Assembly: GCA_039654915.1 (NCBI GenBank)
Contig: CM077595.1
Span: forward strand, 51,677,501-51,741,500
DNA: 64,000 nucleotides
Source: Aquilaria yunnanensis
Lineage: Eukaryota > Streptophyta > Magnoliopsida > Malvales > Thymelaeaceae
Direction: 5' to 3'
Positions 48,775 to 58,969 of the stretch are shown one piece after another (within the stretch, counting starts at the first letter, position 1; every line of letters starts with the position of its first letter). The position numbers and the translations under genes are program-made. The notes beneath the pieces are model-generated. The model had not been told where the DNA came from. It was given only the letters and a program-made list of their open reading frames with translations, and ran no database searches.

Positions 48775-48786
48775 TGGTATCAGAGC
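48775..48786 (+). other. Primer-binding site, initiator Met-tRNA (Copia-1)
   Basis: TGGTATCAGAGC one base after the 5' LTR. Confidence 0.95.
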
Positions 48787-50300
48787 TACTGGTGAAACCC
48801 TAAATCGGGATTGAGTGTTGAATCGCATGATGCTATGTCTTCGATTGGTTTTCGGCCATGATTAATTAGATTGATTCATGATGCATGAAACCGGAATTCG
48901 TAATGAACATATGAGATATATGAAGAAACAACACAAATTGGTTAATGAGATTAACCCGAAATTGATAGGTATGAGATACCTATATGGATTAGGATTCTTG
49001 CAATAGTTGCAAAAACCCTAGGTTTGTTCGGATTCGGCCTGTTCGGGCACCGAAAGTAAGGTATTTTTGGTGGCTCGAATGGAGGAGTCTCGGGTGCCTA
49101 CTTTCTCGAAATAGAAGATTTCGGGCTAAGCAATTGTAAGACAATTTTTTGCGCCGGGGGGCGCTGCCCCCCACGCCCCCCGCAAGGGCGGCTCCCCTTG
49201 ACCCCGTCCGCTGACCGGTCAGCGGAACCACCGCCCGCTGACCGGCCAACGGGACCGCCGTATGCGAAGCGCCACATAAATAAAAACTGGTTAATCAACA
49301 CGCGAAAATTGGCATGCATCTTTGTTGAATGAGATTTGACATGATATGCTGATTAGTGTTTGAAGCATGGTGCATGGTTATAGCCCTTGATTGGTTGTAC
49401 TTGTAAATACGGCCTGCGAGTCGTGCCTTTTCTTATCACTCTCATTGTACATTCTCTTCTCACCTTACTCCCCTCGAATGTAACTCGAGGTTTCTATTAT
49501 TGATGTAATGGTGCATTATGGGATCGTCCAAGGTGGTATGTCCAAGGAGGTGACAACAAAAAGGCAGCCAAGAAAGGAAGAGAAGGAGCTTGTGAAGACT
49601 CTTTTCTTTTCTTAGGCTTTTATGATATTCTCATTGGCTTGAGAATATCGCATAGTTTGGGCTATAACCATGTCACGTTTATTTCTTGTAAGCATGAGAT
49701 GCATGTTTTATATTTGTATGTGATGCATGTATAAAACAACCGGAGATAACAAATTGGTGAGATCAAAAGATAAAATCCCTCAAACAAATATTAAGTCATT
49801 AAATGTGATGCCTTCCAAATGTTGGCACTCGTCAAGACTTTGATCAACATTAGGTGGGTTTGCCAAAGCAAAGTACCTATGTTCATCTTGGTAAGGCGCG
49901 ATGGGATAATAGTGATATCCAAACTGCTAACTTTGGGTTCGACTTAACTAAGTCATCCTAATAGGATTAGGGACTTAGAGGCATAGAGTTGGGCTTAAGT
50001 TCATGAGATGAGCTTGGACAAGTGTTGTTCACCCAACTATCCAAGAGTTGCATAAGATGCAATTGGCAATGAGTTGCCTACCTAAATAGCTGTAACTTGA
50101 GAGAAAAGCCAAAGCTGACTCAGGTTGTGGTCAAATATGGATCTTGGCCCACTAGAATACCTTAGCGCCGAGGTGTTCCGAAATAATATCGAGGGTTATT
50201 ATTTTGAGGAAAATAGTGGGAGTATCATTTAATAAAAGTCCTTATTAAATGAATTAAAATACATGACTCTTACACTGCATATTTACTGTTGTAGATAACC
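48787..50300 (+). other. Copia-1 untranslated leader with GC palindromes
   Basis: About 1.5 kb. A GC island at about 49150-49260 contains the perfect 18-bp palindrome CCGCTGACCGGTCAGCGG (49208-49225), a second related one just downstream (about 49235-49252; one arm changed from GGTCAG to GGCCAA here), and a G-run/C-run stem region (about 49155-49190). No long frame on the coding strand. Confidence 0.82.
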
Positions 50301-53300
50301 ATGGCACAAAACACATCGACACTTTCATTGCGATCGATCCTTGAGAAGGAAAAACTGAATGGGACCAACTTTCTCAAATGGTACCGAAACTTGAGGATAG
50401 TCCTCAAACAAGAGAGAAAGGCATATGTCCTAGAGCAGCCCATTCCGAATGAGCCTGCTGCCACTGCTCCAAGAGCTGAAAGGGATGCTCACAAGAGGCA
50501 TTCTGATGATGCTTTGGATGTTGCATGCCTCATGCTTATTACCATGGAATCTGAGCTTCAGAAGCAACATGAGAACATGGGGGCGTTCGATATGATCGAA
50601 CATCTCAAAATGCTTTTCCAAGAGCAAGCTAGGCATGAGAGGTTTGAGACCTCTAAGGCATTGTTTCAGTGCAAGATGTCTGAGGGAAGTCCCGTGGGTC
50701 CTCATGTGCTCAAGATGATTGGGTACATTGAGAATCTTGAGAATTTGGGATTTGCTCTTCAGAAAGAGTTGGCTATCGATGTAGTCTTGCAATCGTTGCC
50801 TGAAAGCTACAGTCAGTTCGTCATGAACTATAACATGAACGACCTAGACAAGTCCCTTCCTGAATTGCTCAACATGTTGAGAACTGCTGAGCAAAACCTT
50901 AAGAAGGCTAAGCCCATTTTGATGGTTCAAAAGGGCAAGGGAAAGGGAAAAGCCAACAAGAAGAAGGATAAAGCTAATGGAAAGTCCAATGCTAGTTCTT
51001 CTTCAGCTGCACTGAAACCAAAGGGTGGTGTGGCAAAGGAAGGGGAGTGCTTCCATTGTAAGCAACCTGGACACTGGAAGCGCAACTGCAAGCTCTATCT
51101 TGAAGAACTTGCTAAGGAAAAGGGAAGTAAGACTTCCACTTCAGGTATTTTTGTTATAGAGGCTAACTTTTCTACTTCCTCATCTTGGGTATTGGATACT
51201 GGATGTGGATCTCACATTTGTGCAAATGTGCAGGATCTAAGTAGAAGTAGAAGATTGGCCCGAGGTGAAGTGGACCTACGTGTTGGAAATGGAGCAAGGG
51301 TTGCTGCCTTAGCCGTAGGGACTTATGTTCTCACTTTACCTAGTGGATTAGTTTTAGAATTAGACAACTGCTACTTTGTGCCTACTATTAGTAGAAATTT
51401 GATTTCTGTTTCTTGTTTGGACAAGAAAGGTTTTTCATTTATAATAAAGGACAAATGTTGTTCTATTTATTTGAATGAAATCTTTTATGGTAGTGCTCAA
51501 CTTAGCAATGGGTTGTATGTTCTAGACCTTGAAGATCCAATCTATAATGTGAATACCAAGAAGGTCAGATTAAATGATTCAAACTTGACCTATCTCTGGC
51601 ACTGTCGCTTGGGCCATATAAATGAGACCCGCATATCCAAGCTCCATAAGGATGGACTCTTGGACTCATTTGATTTTGAATCATATGAGACATGTGAGTC
51701 ATGTTTGTTGGGCAAGATGACCAAAGCCCCATTCACAGGGCAAAGTGAAAGGGCTAATGACTTACTAGGACTCATACATAGTGATGTATGTGGCCCTATG
51801 TCTACACAAGCTAGAGGAGGTTTCCAATACTTCATTACTTTCACTGATGACTTCAGCAGATATGGCTATGTGTATCTTATGAGACACAAGTCAGAATCCT
51901 TTGAAAAGTTCAAAGAATTCAAGAATGAAGTAGAGAATCAACTCGGGAAGAGTATCAAAGTGCTTCGATCAGATCGAGGTGGAGAGTACTTGGATCGAGA
52001 ATTCCTTGACTATCTGAAGGAGTGTGGTATAATATCACAACTCACTCCACCAGGTACACCTCAATGGAATGGTGTTTCTGAAAGGAGAAATCGAACTCTG
52101 TTAGACATGGTTCGCTCCATGATGAGTCAAGCTGACCTTCCAAACTCCTTTTGGGGACATGCTCTAGAGACAGCCGCTTTTACACTAAACCGAGTTCCAT
52201 CTAAATCGGTTCAAAAGACACCATATGAGATATGGAGTGGGAGGCGTCCCAATTTGTCTTTTATGAAGATTTGGGGCTGTGATGTTTATGTAAAACGTCA
52301 ATCCTCTAACAAACTAGGGCCCAAATCTCAAAAATGTCTTTTTGTTGGGTATCCCAAAGAAACAAAGGGTTACTATTTCTACAATCCCTCTGAGCAAAAA
52401 GTGTTTGTTGCTCGAACTGGTGTCTTTTTGGAGAAAGAGTTTATCTCTAAAGGAACTAGTGGGAGGAAAGTAGAACTTGAAGAAATTCAAGAACAACAAG
52501 AAGACATCGAACCTGAAATGGAACCTGAACAGACACCACAAGATGTTGTGGTTCAAGAGTCTGTTCCTGTAGCACAAAGCCCACGTAGGACTGGTAGGAT
52601 TCGGCGTGAGCCCGAGAGATATGGATTTCTCGTGACTCACACCGGTGATGTGATGCTCATGGATCAAGATGAGCCCACAACCTACCAACAAGCTATGTCG
52701 GGGCCTGACTCTGAGAAGTGGCTAATGGCCATGAAATCCGAGATGGAATCCATGTATGAAAACCAAGTATGGACTTTGGTTGACCCACCTGAAGGGGTAA
52801 AACCTATAGGGTGCAAATGGGTTTTCAAGAAGAAAACTGACATGGATGGTAATGTGATTACCTTTAAGGGAAGATTGGTTGCAAAAGGTTTCAAGCAAAT
52901 TCATGGTATTGACTATGATGAAACTTTTTCACCAGTTGCTATGCTTAAATCCATCCGAATTTTGTTTGCTATTGCTGCACACTATGATTATGAGATATGG
53001 CAAATGGATGTCAAAACTGCATTCCTAAATGGAAAGCTACTTGAGGATGTGTACATGACACAGCCTGAGGGTTTTGTCACTCCTGGGAATGCCAATAAAG
53101 TGTGCAAATTGCAAAGGTCCATTTATGGACTGAAGCAAGCTTCTCGAAGTTGGAATCTTCGTTTTGATGATGCAATCAAAGAGTTTGGTTTTATCAAAAA
53201 TGAAGATGAACCTTGTGTCTACAAGAAGGTTAGTGGGAGCGCTATTGTCTTCTTGGTGTTGTATGTAGATGACATACTACTCATCGGGAATGACATTCCT

Positions 53301-54272
53301 GAGCTACAGTCTGTGAAGACTTGGCTAAGGAAATGTTTCTCTATGAAGGACTTGGGTGAAGCAGCCTATGTGTTAGGCATCAGGATCTATAGAGATAGAT
53401 CTAGAAAGCTTCTTGGCCTAAGTCAAAGTACATATATTGACAAGGTGCTAAAGAGGTTTAGCATGCAAGATTCCAAGAAAGGATTCTTGCCCATGTCACA
53501 TGGTATCACTCTTTCTAGATCTCAGTGTCCGAGTACAACCGAGGAGAGAGAGCGCATGAGTAAGATTCCATATGCCTCAGCAATTGGATCTATCATGTAT
53601 GCCATGATATGTACTCGTCCCGATGTCTCATATGCTTTGAGCATGACGAGTAGGTACCAATCGAACCCCGGTGAAAGTCACTGGACAGCTGTTAAGAACA
53701 TCCTTAAGTACTTACGAAGGACTAAGGATGCATTCTTGGTCTTTGGAGGTGAAGATGAGCTCGTTGTAAGGGGTTACACCGATGCAAGCTTCCAATCCGA
53801 TAAGGATGATTTTAGATCGCAATCTGGTTATGTGTTTTGTATTGGTGGTGGTGCTGTAAGCTGGAAGAGTTCAAAGCAAGAGACAGTAGCTGACTCTACA
53901 ACAGAATCTGAGTACATTGCCGCCTCTGATGCTGCGAAGGAGGCAGTTTGGATCAAGAAGTTCATCACTGAACTTGGAGTGGTTCCAAGCATTGTTGACC
54001 CGATAGAGCTCTATTGTGACAACAATGGAGCAATCGCACAGGCTAAGGAACCTCGATCTCACCAGCGATCCAAACACATACTCCGACGCTATCATCTCAT
54101 CAGGGAGATCATCGAGAGGGGTGATGTAAGGATATGCAGGACTTCGACAGACAGCAACATTGCTGATCCACTGACAAAGCCCCTTACGCAGCAAAAGCAT
54201 GATAGCCATTATAGGTCCATCGGTATTAGATACATGGATGATTGGCTTTTAGTGCAAGTGGGAGATTGTTAG
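50301..54272 (+). CDS. Copia-1 gag-pol polyprotein, intact
   Basis: 1323 codons, one frame. N-terminal copia gag (LNGTNFLKWYRNLRIVLK near residue 18; gag core to about 210), Lys-rich linker, zinc knuckle C250-C253-H258-C263 (RNA binding), aspartic protease DTG at 299-301, GAG-pre-integrase finger from about 431 (WHCRLGH ... CESC), integrase catalytic D495, D558, E594 with the classic 35-residue D-E spacing, copia RT with YVDD at 988-991, and RNase H with catalytic D1161 (YTDASF) and TESEYIA. No stop or frameshift is visible. The last codon (Cys) and stop TAG (54270-54272) are the first six bases of the 3' LTR. The start ATG is preceded by leader only and is conserved in the left copy. The product should self-cleave in virus-like particles and carry out reverse transcription and integration. 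Confidence 0.96.
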   Translation: MAQNTSTLSLRSILEKEKLNGTNFLKWYRNLRIVLKQERKAYVLEQPIPNEPAATAPRAERDAHKRHSDDALDVACLMLITMESELQKQHENMGAFDMIEHLKMLFQEQARHERFETSKALFQCKMSEGSPVGPHVLKMIGYIENLENLGFALQKELAIDVVLQSLPESYSQFVMNYNMNDLDKSLPELLNMLRTAEQNLKKAKPILMVQKGKGKGKANKKKDKANGKSNASSSSAALKPKGGVAKEGECFHCKQPGHWKRNCKLYLEELAKEKGSKTSTSGIFVIEANFSTSSSWVLDTGCGSHICANVQDLSRSRRLARGEVDLRVGNGARVAALAVGTYVLTLPSGLVLELDNCYFVPTISRNLISVSCLDKKGFSFIIKDKCCSIYLNEIFYGSAQLSNGLYVLDLEDPIYNVNTKKVRLNDSNLTYLWHCRLGHINETRISKLHKDGLLDSFDFESYETCESCLLGKMTKAPFTGQSERANDLLGLIHSDVCGPMSTQARGGFQYFITFTDDFSRYGYVYLMRHKSESFEKFKEFKNEVENQLGKSIKVLRSDRGGEYLDREFLDYLKECGIISQLTPPGTPQWNGVSERRNRTLLDMVRSMMSQADLPNSFWGHALETAAFTLNRVPSKSVQKTPYEIWSGRRPNLSFMKIWGCDVYVKRQSSNKLGPKSQKCLFVGYPKETKGYYFYNPSEQKVFVARTGVFLEKEFISKGTSGRKVELEEIQEQQEDIEPEMEPEQTPQDVVVQESVPVAQSPRRTGRIRREPERYGFLVTHTGDVMLMDQDEPTTYQQAMSGPDSEKWLMAMKSEMESMYENQVWTLVDPPEGVKPIGCKWVFKKKTDMDGNVITFKGRLVAKGFKQIHGIDYDETFSPVAMLKSIRILFAIAAHYDYEIWQMDVKTAFLNGKLLEDVYMTQPEGFVTPGNANKVCKLQRSIYGLKQASRSWNLRFDDAIKEFGFIKNEDEPCVYKKVSGSAIVFLVLYVDDILLIGNDIPELQSVKTWLRKCFSMKDLGEAAYVLGIRIYRDRSRKLLGLSQSTYIDKVLKRFSMQDSKKGFLPMSHGITLSRSQCPSTTEERERMSKIPYASAIGSIMYAMICTRPDVSYALSMTSRYQSNPGESHWTAVKNILKYLRRTKDAFLVFGGEDELVVRGYTDASFQSDKDDFRSQSGYVFCIGGGAVSWKSSKQETVADSTTESEYIAASDAAKEAVWIKKFITELGVVPSIVDPIELYCDNNGAIAQAKEPRSHQRSKHILRRYHLIREIIERGDVRICRTSTDSNIADPLTKPLTQQKHDSHYRSIGIRYMDDWLLVQVGDC
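54256..54266 (+). other. Polypurine tract, Copia-1
   Basis: AAGTGGGAGAT immediately before the 3' LTR; it also encodes the last residues of the polyprotein. Confidence 0.9.
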
Positions 54273-55682
54273 TATTGTGCCCAAAAAGCCAATCATGAGA
54301 TGATTGTATTTTTGCACATTGAGTCATGATATTTTATTGAGGCATTAATCCAGCAATTTTGTTTGTTGTTTTGTTTCTGCGTAACGTAATAAACATAATT
54401 GTAACCCTAGAATAATGATATTCTTAAATGTCCCTAGTCTAGTATTATTGTGGAGCGGGTTGCAATAATACATAATGACTAGCATATGTGGAGACTAATA
54501 TGAGATATGTAGTCTACATATGGGTACAAGTTGGAGAACTTGTGTACTGGACCGACCCACCATGAGAACACTTCATGGATCGTTATATGAGTGTCATAAG
54601 TGATTCTCATAGTGATCATGGTATATGTAGTCCTTCGACCTATGATCATCAAGGTTCCCTACATGTGAGTCACATACTTTGATACTTTCCTTTGTTGCTC
54701 GTAACTGAGTGAACTTGAAGGAGGTCATTGGGTATGTCACATATCATGCGGAGGGATTTGTATGATCAAGATGGGATTTGTCCCTCCTATGTAACGGGAG
54801 TGATATCTTTGGGCCCCTTGATAGAGTGAGACTTAGAAAATGCATGGCCATGCTCCGATGAGTTGATATATGATATCAATGTCATCAGTTTAAGTTAGTC
54901 TACTCGGTAATCAAGAAACCAAAGATTGGGCTATACGAGAGTGACACATTCCATGTCTCGTGCTTAGTCTTGATATCTTGGACAAAGGGACAATGGCATA
55001 TATCGGTGATGATCATAAAGGTTTAGTCGATTCACCGACAATCTTGTCACTTGGGTAGCAATGATGTGTTGCTAGACACCGCTCATTGCTTATGATTATA
55101 AATGTGATTTATGATCATTGCCAACATGGCAAGAGCCTATTGGGTCGCACACGTAGAGCTATTTGGATCATTAGAGTGCATGGGCTAATTATTTGGGTTA
55201 TGGTTTCACTTTAATTTCGTATTAATAATGGGCCAAGGAGTTGAGCCATTATTAAGCCCGAAATTAAATCCTAATTGGATTAGGGCTTTGAAACCCATTA
55301 GGCCTGGAAGTTGAGTCTCACTATAAATACAACTTTTAAGTGAGAAATTCGTAGGTCTCCTTGCCCTAGCCTCCCAAAAGGACAGCCACACTCTTCTCTT
55401 GCAATTCCTTGGAGGACGCAAGCTAGCACTGCGAGTGCAAGAGAAACGCATCTGCCGGGACGTGGTGGAAGCGTGGTGATCCCGAGAGGCTCGTGTGGAT
55501 ACCATAGAGAGCCTGAACACGTCAACTGTTCAGGTTTTGTGATTCGACTCTACAGTTGAGTGAGAGATCTCAACCGAAAATTAGGTATGAAATTTTCGAA
55601 CACCCGGTTTACCCCGTTTCACTTGGATCCTGGAGGGTTTCGGTTAAATTCCGCTGCGCTGTTTGGCTCCCGAAACCCAACA
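54267..55682 (+). repeat. Copia-1 3' LTR
   Basis: 1416 bp, TGTTAGTATTG to GCTCCCGAAACCCAACA, followed by AAAAC. TATA box at 55322-55329. Full-length U5 end. Confidence 0.95.
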
Positions 55683-56419
55683 AAAACTTGAATTCTTGAA
55701 GAACTTTTTTGACTCCAAAAGAGGTGGGCTAAACAAGCTTTAAAAGACTCTAGGAAGCTCTTGCAATTGATGATCACAAGAACCACAAAGAAAGCTTTTT
55801 GGCTCAAAAACAATGGGATAGGTTTTGGGGCGCAAAACTTTCAACACTTTGAGAAAACTTCTTTTGCAAGCTCTTTTCTTTTCTTTTCCTGTTATTTTCT
55901 CCTTTTTTTTTTCTTCTCCTTTCTCTTTTTTTTTTTTTTTGCTTGCTGTTTTGATGCTAAAACAACTTTCTCCTTGAAGTTTCTTGCTGCCAAAGACAAA
56001 AAGTCAGTTTTCTATTCGGCCAAAGCAAGAAAATATTGAAACTTGCACAATTTTGAAACAACTTTTTGATACCGAAACTTCCTCAACTTGGATCCTTCTT
56101 TTTTTGGTGTTTTCCTGACTCTAGGATGCTGGAAACAATGAAAAAAACAGAGACTAATTGGGCTGGACACAAAATAGAAAGATAAGAAATAAACAAGATA
56201 ATTGAATTAAAACCAAGAACACAAGACAACACGGATTGACTTCTTTTTGTTGTTTTTGTGATTTTTGGACTTGAACAAGGATGGAATAAAAAGGACAAAC
56301 CTGAAACACGAAGAAAAATGATTAAAATAGAGGATTAAGACATGAAATTACTGGAAAAAAATTGAAAGAAAACTGAAGATAAACAAGAACACAAAGATAT
56401 GTCCTTCAATGGAACTTGT
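55683..56419 (-). other. NA2 leader, primer-site-proximal piece
   Basis: Continuation of the NA2 leader beyond Copia-1, starting with AAAAC (target-site copy). Purine tract (minus strand) at about 55873-55945. No conserved frame. At the insertion point it lacks about 19 bp present in the NA1 leader (about 42374-42392), between two AAAACT repeats. Confidence 0.85.
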
Positions 56420-56433
56420 GGCTCTAATACCAA
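56420..56433 (-). other. Primer-binding site, initiator Met-tRNA (NA2)
   Basis: The minus strand reads TTGGTATTAGAGCC, one mismatch to the usual site. Confidence 0.88.
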
Positions 56434-56434
56434 C

Positions 56435-57477
56435 TGATGCGAACCCTGATGGTATAAAGACCATGAAACGCGCCCAAGATGTTTTTTAAGCTCCACAGGA
56501 CATCAAAGAGACTGGATTTGAAACCCCCACCCCTAATCAACCTGTGATTAGAAACGAGAAGTATAGAACTCCAAGAACACAAGCACACTTGTGCACCAAG
56601 GCAGTCCACAAAGAACCAAAGAGAAAACCTCTCCAAAGAGCAATATTATTTCAAAATTTTTCTGTATGTTTACACCCAGAATATGTACCTTTATATAGGC
56701 CTAAACTAGGGTAAAAAACTGGGAAAAATTCGCAGCCTAAGTCCCTTAGGAATCCTAGATACAAAGACATAGGAAATCCTAGTCAAATTAGGACTCTAAT
56801 TCCTAGTTTGAACAAGTTTAATGAATGCAGCATATGCCACTTGTCCAAAACGATTTAAAACTATTCCATAGCCTAAATAAATTCCTAAATAACGTATCTA
56901 AAAAGGATTTGAATGAAAATAAACTATAAATACAAGATTGGCCATGAAAACCCCAAAATAGTCTTCTCGGGTAGTTCCTGCTTGTGTCTTCAACTTCAAG
57001 CTGAAATTCGAACTTGATGCAGCCATTATTTCTCAAAATACGAAGCATGAAAGTTGTATATATATTTCTTAGCTTTGAAATGACACCTGAACCACACAAA
57101 ATGGACATCTAAAGCCAAAGATATGCTCAAAATACTGCAACTGCTTCTGAACCAGCGATAACTCGTAAATCGCAACTTTGAAGCTAAATTGGACCTCCTT
57201 AACGTGAAAACTGGGTTTGATGGTCTTCATATGATTTTTAGATCGATATGTTATCTTTCCAATGAATCAAGAATTACTCAATTCTGATTTGTTTAGCTCA
57301 AGATATGATTTTTCTACCAGAACATTGCCAATTTGTCAACATCCAAGCTTGGCTATCATCTCCATATGATTCCTTGCATGTTTCAGCAGCTCCTTAGCCT
57401 TCTTCCTAGTCAATGGTCCACTAGTTATGTTCAATGGATCGTTGTGACCCTTAGTTGTGCCTTCTTTGATTGTATCA
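56435..57477 (-). repeat. NA2 5' LTR
   Basis: 1043 bp, the partner of 43483-44525. It ends (plus reading) GATTGTATCA at 57477, followed by target-site copy CCTAC. Confidence 0.92.
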
Positions 57478-57563
57478 CCTACACCCTTTTAACACATGTT
57501 TAAGGTGTGCAGTGAATTCCATTTATCCTAAGTGACCTGAATCACTTCCATGGCCTAAATAAC
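57478..57563 (-). repeat. NA1 5' LTR, middle piece
   Basis: 86 bp that resume NA1 LTR sequence exactly where 43482 stopped (compare 38767-38850 in the NA1 3' LTR). Last five bases ATAAC (57559-57563) are the left target-site copy of solo LTR C. Confidence 0.9.
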
Positions 57564-57605
57564 TGTTGGAATTCTTGGTGAACCAAGATCCTTTTAAGAT
57601 AGGAT

Positions 57606-58035
57606 TTGAGCTCATTGAGCTAACTCTAGCTTGAATATCTATCTAAGGCAGCTAGAAGTAGCTCCCTGTAGCTCAAGTCAGCTCACTTCAGCTATAAGTA
57701 GCTCAAAGTAGCTGGACTTCAGCTCAAGTTAGCTCAAGTTAGCTCAAGTCAGCTCAAGTCAGCTCACTTCAGCTTCTAGTAGCTGAATGTAGCTAGACTT
57801 GAGCTGAAGTCAGCTTACTTCAGCTCTAAGTAGCTCAAAGTAGCAGGACTTCAGCTCAAGTTAGCTCAAGTCAGCTCAAATCAGCTCACTTCAGCTTTTG
57901 GTAGCTGAGTGTAGCTGGACTTCAGTTCACTTTAGCTGAGAGCAGCTAACTTCAGCTCTAGGTCAGCTCTAGGAGCTGGACCTCAGTTCATGGTGCTTGG
58001 TTGGAGCTCAAAGGAGCTCAATGGTGCATAAGTAG
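57606..58035 (+). repeat. AGCT decamer array in LTR copy C
   Basis: AGCTCAAGTC-type units with a different number and order than copies A and B. Confidence 0.82.
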
Positions 58036-58463
58036 TATAGTGAGCTAGCTTTGTGCCAACTCACCTTGCTTTTAGCTCAAAACCACTAAGAGACACATCT
58101 TTTGTGTAAAGGTACGTCTCTTCATCAAAAGAGATGACTATTGGCTAAAAGAACATGTCCTTTCATCCAAAGGAAGTGTTCCTTGAGTGAATAGACATGT
58201 ATATTCGCCCATGAGGTGGTTGAGGTGGTTATCACCAAGAATGATGTCTTTTGACATCAAGAGACATGTATTTTTTCCCACAAGGTAGTTATGGGGTGGT
58301 TATAGGCCAAAGGAAGTGTTCCTTGGCTAAAAGACATGTATTTTCGCCATAAGGTAGTTATGGGGTGGTTATAGGCCAAAGGAAGTGTTCCTTGGCTAAA
58401 AGACATGTATTTTCGCCACCATACATGACCCTTAGCCAAAGGAATTGTTCTTTGGCTTAAAAG

Positions 58464-58509
58464 ACACCTTTCTTGGTGTAAAGGTGTGCCTTTGGTCATC
58501 TATAAATAG
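58464..58509 (+). promoter_or_regulatory. Promoter-proximal hairpin and TATA box, LTR copy C
   Basis: ACACCTTT (58464-58471), 8-nt spacer, AAAGGTGT (58480-58487), then TATAAATAG at 58501-58509; same layout as copy A. Confidence 0.62.
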
Positions 58510-58969
58510 CCTTTAGTGGCTGGCCATTTTAAGCACGAATTTGGCACTCCATTTGCTCCATTTTCTTGAGAGAAAATTATTCTCCTCCTATTTCCTTTAG
58601 AGGCCAAAATATTAAACACTTTTTGAGAGCATTGTGGGTGGATTTACATAGAGATTGTTCATCTCTATTTCAAGCTTCAAGGTGCTCCTCTAAGATCAAG
58701 TTCTCCCTCAAGTTTTCGCCAAAGATAACCAAGAAGAAAGGTGCACATCTTTTCTTCGTTTAGTAGCATGTTAGGTTTCATTTCTTATGTATGTTCTTAG
58801 TAGCATGCTAGGATTTATTTAACACAACTTGTATGTGATCATGATATGCTATATAACATGTTATGCATGCCTATATCCATGTTGAATTTAAATGAACAAA
58901 TATGCATGTGGCATATACAAGAAGAAAGTTAACATAAAAGTATGTTATCATAAGATCCTGAAATCTTCA

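Larger units (their letters stand above)
47391..55682 (+). mobile_element. Copia-1, complete copy, probably young
   Basis: An 8292-bp Ty1/copia element with both LTRs (47391-48773, 54267-55682), primer site, long leader, intact 1323-codon polyprotein and polypurine tract, flanked by AAAAC on both sides (47386-47390, 55683-55687). Apart from the U5 end, the LTRs differ at only about three positions by eye over some 1380 bp. Intact coding capacity and near-identical LTRs mark it as the youngest and the only possibly autonomous element here. It is inserted in the NA2 leader. Confidence 0.95.
43483..57477 (-). mobile_element. NA2: non-autonomous gypsy-like element, split by Copia-1
   Basis: Minus strand, with two LTRs of equal length (1043 bp each: 43483-44525 and 56435-57477), polypurine tract, domain X and gag (about 44534-47259), leader and primer site. 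The leader is split by the complete Copia-1 element at 47391-55682. Target-site duplication CCTAT/CCTAC in the NA1 5' LTR. Without Copia-1 it is about 5.7 kb, the same size as NA1. Confidence 0.9.
57564..58969 (+). repeat. Solo Copia-2-type LTR (copy C)
   Basis: 1406 bp, TGTTGGAATTCTTGG to CTGAAATCTTCA, flanked by ATAAC on both sides (57559-57563, 58970-58974), so a true insertion followed by LTR-LTR recombination. AGCT array at about 57606-58035, repeated spacer modules at about 58088-58460. Confidence 0.94.
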
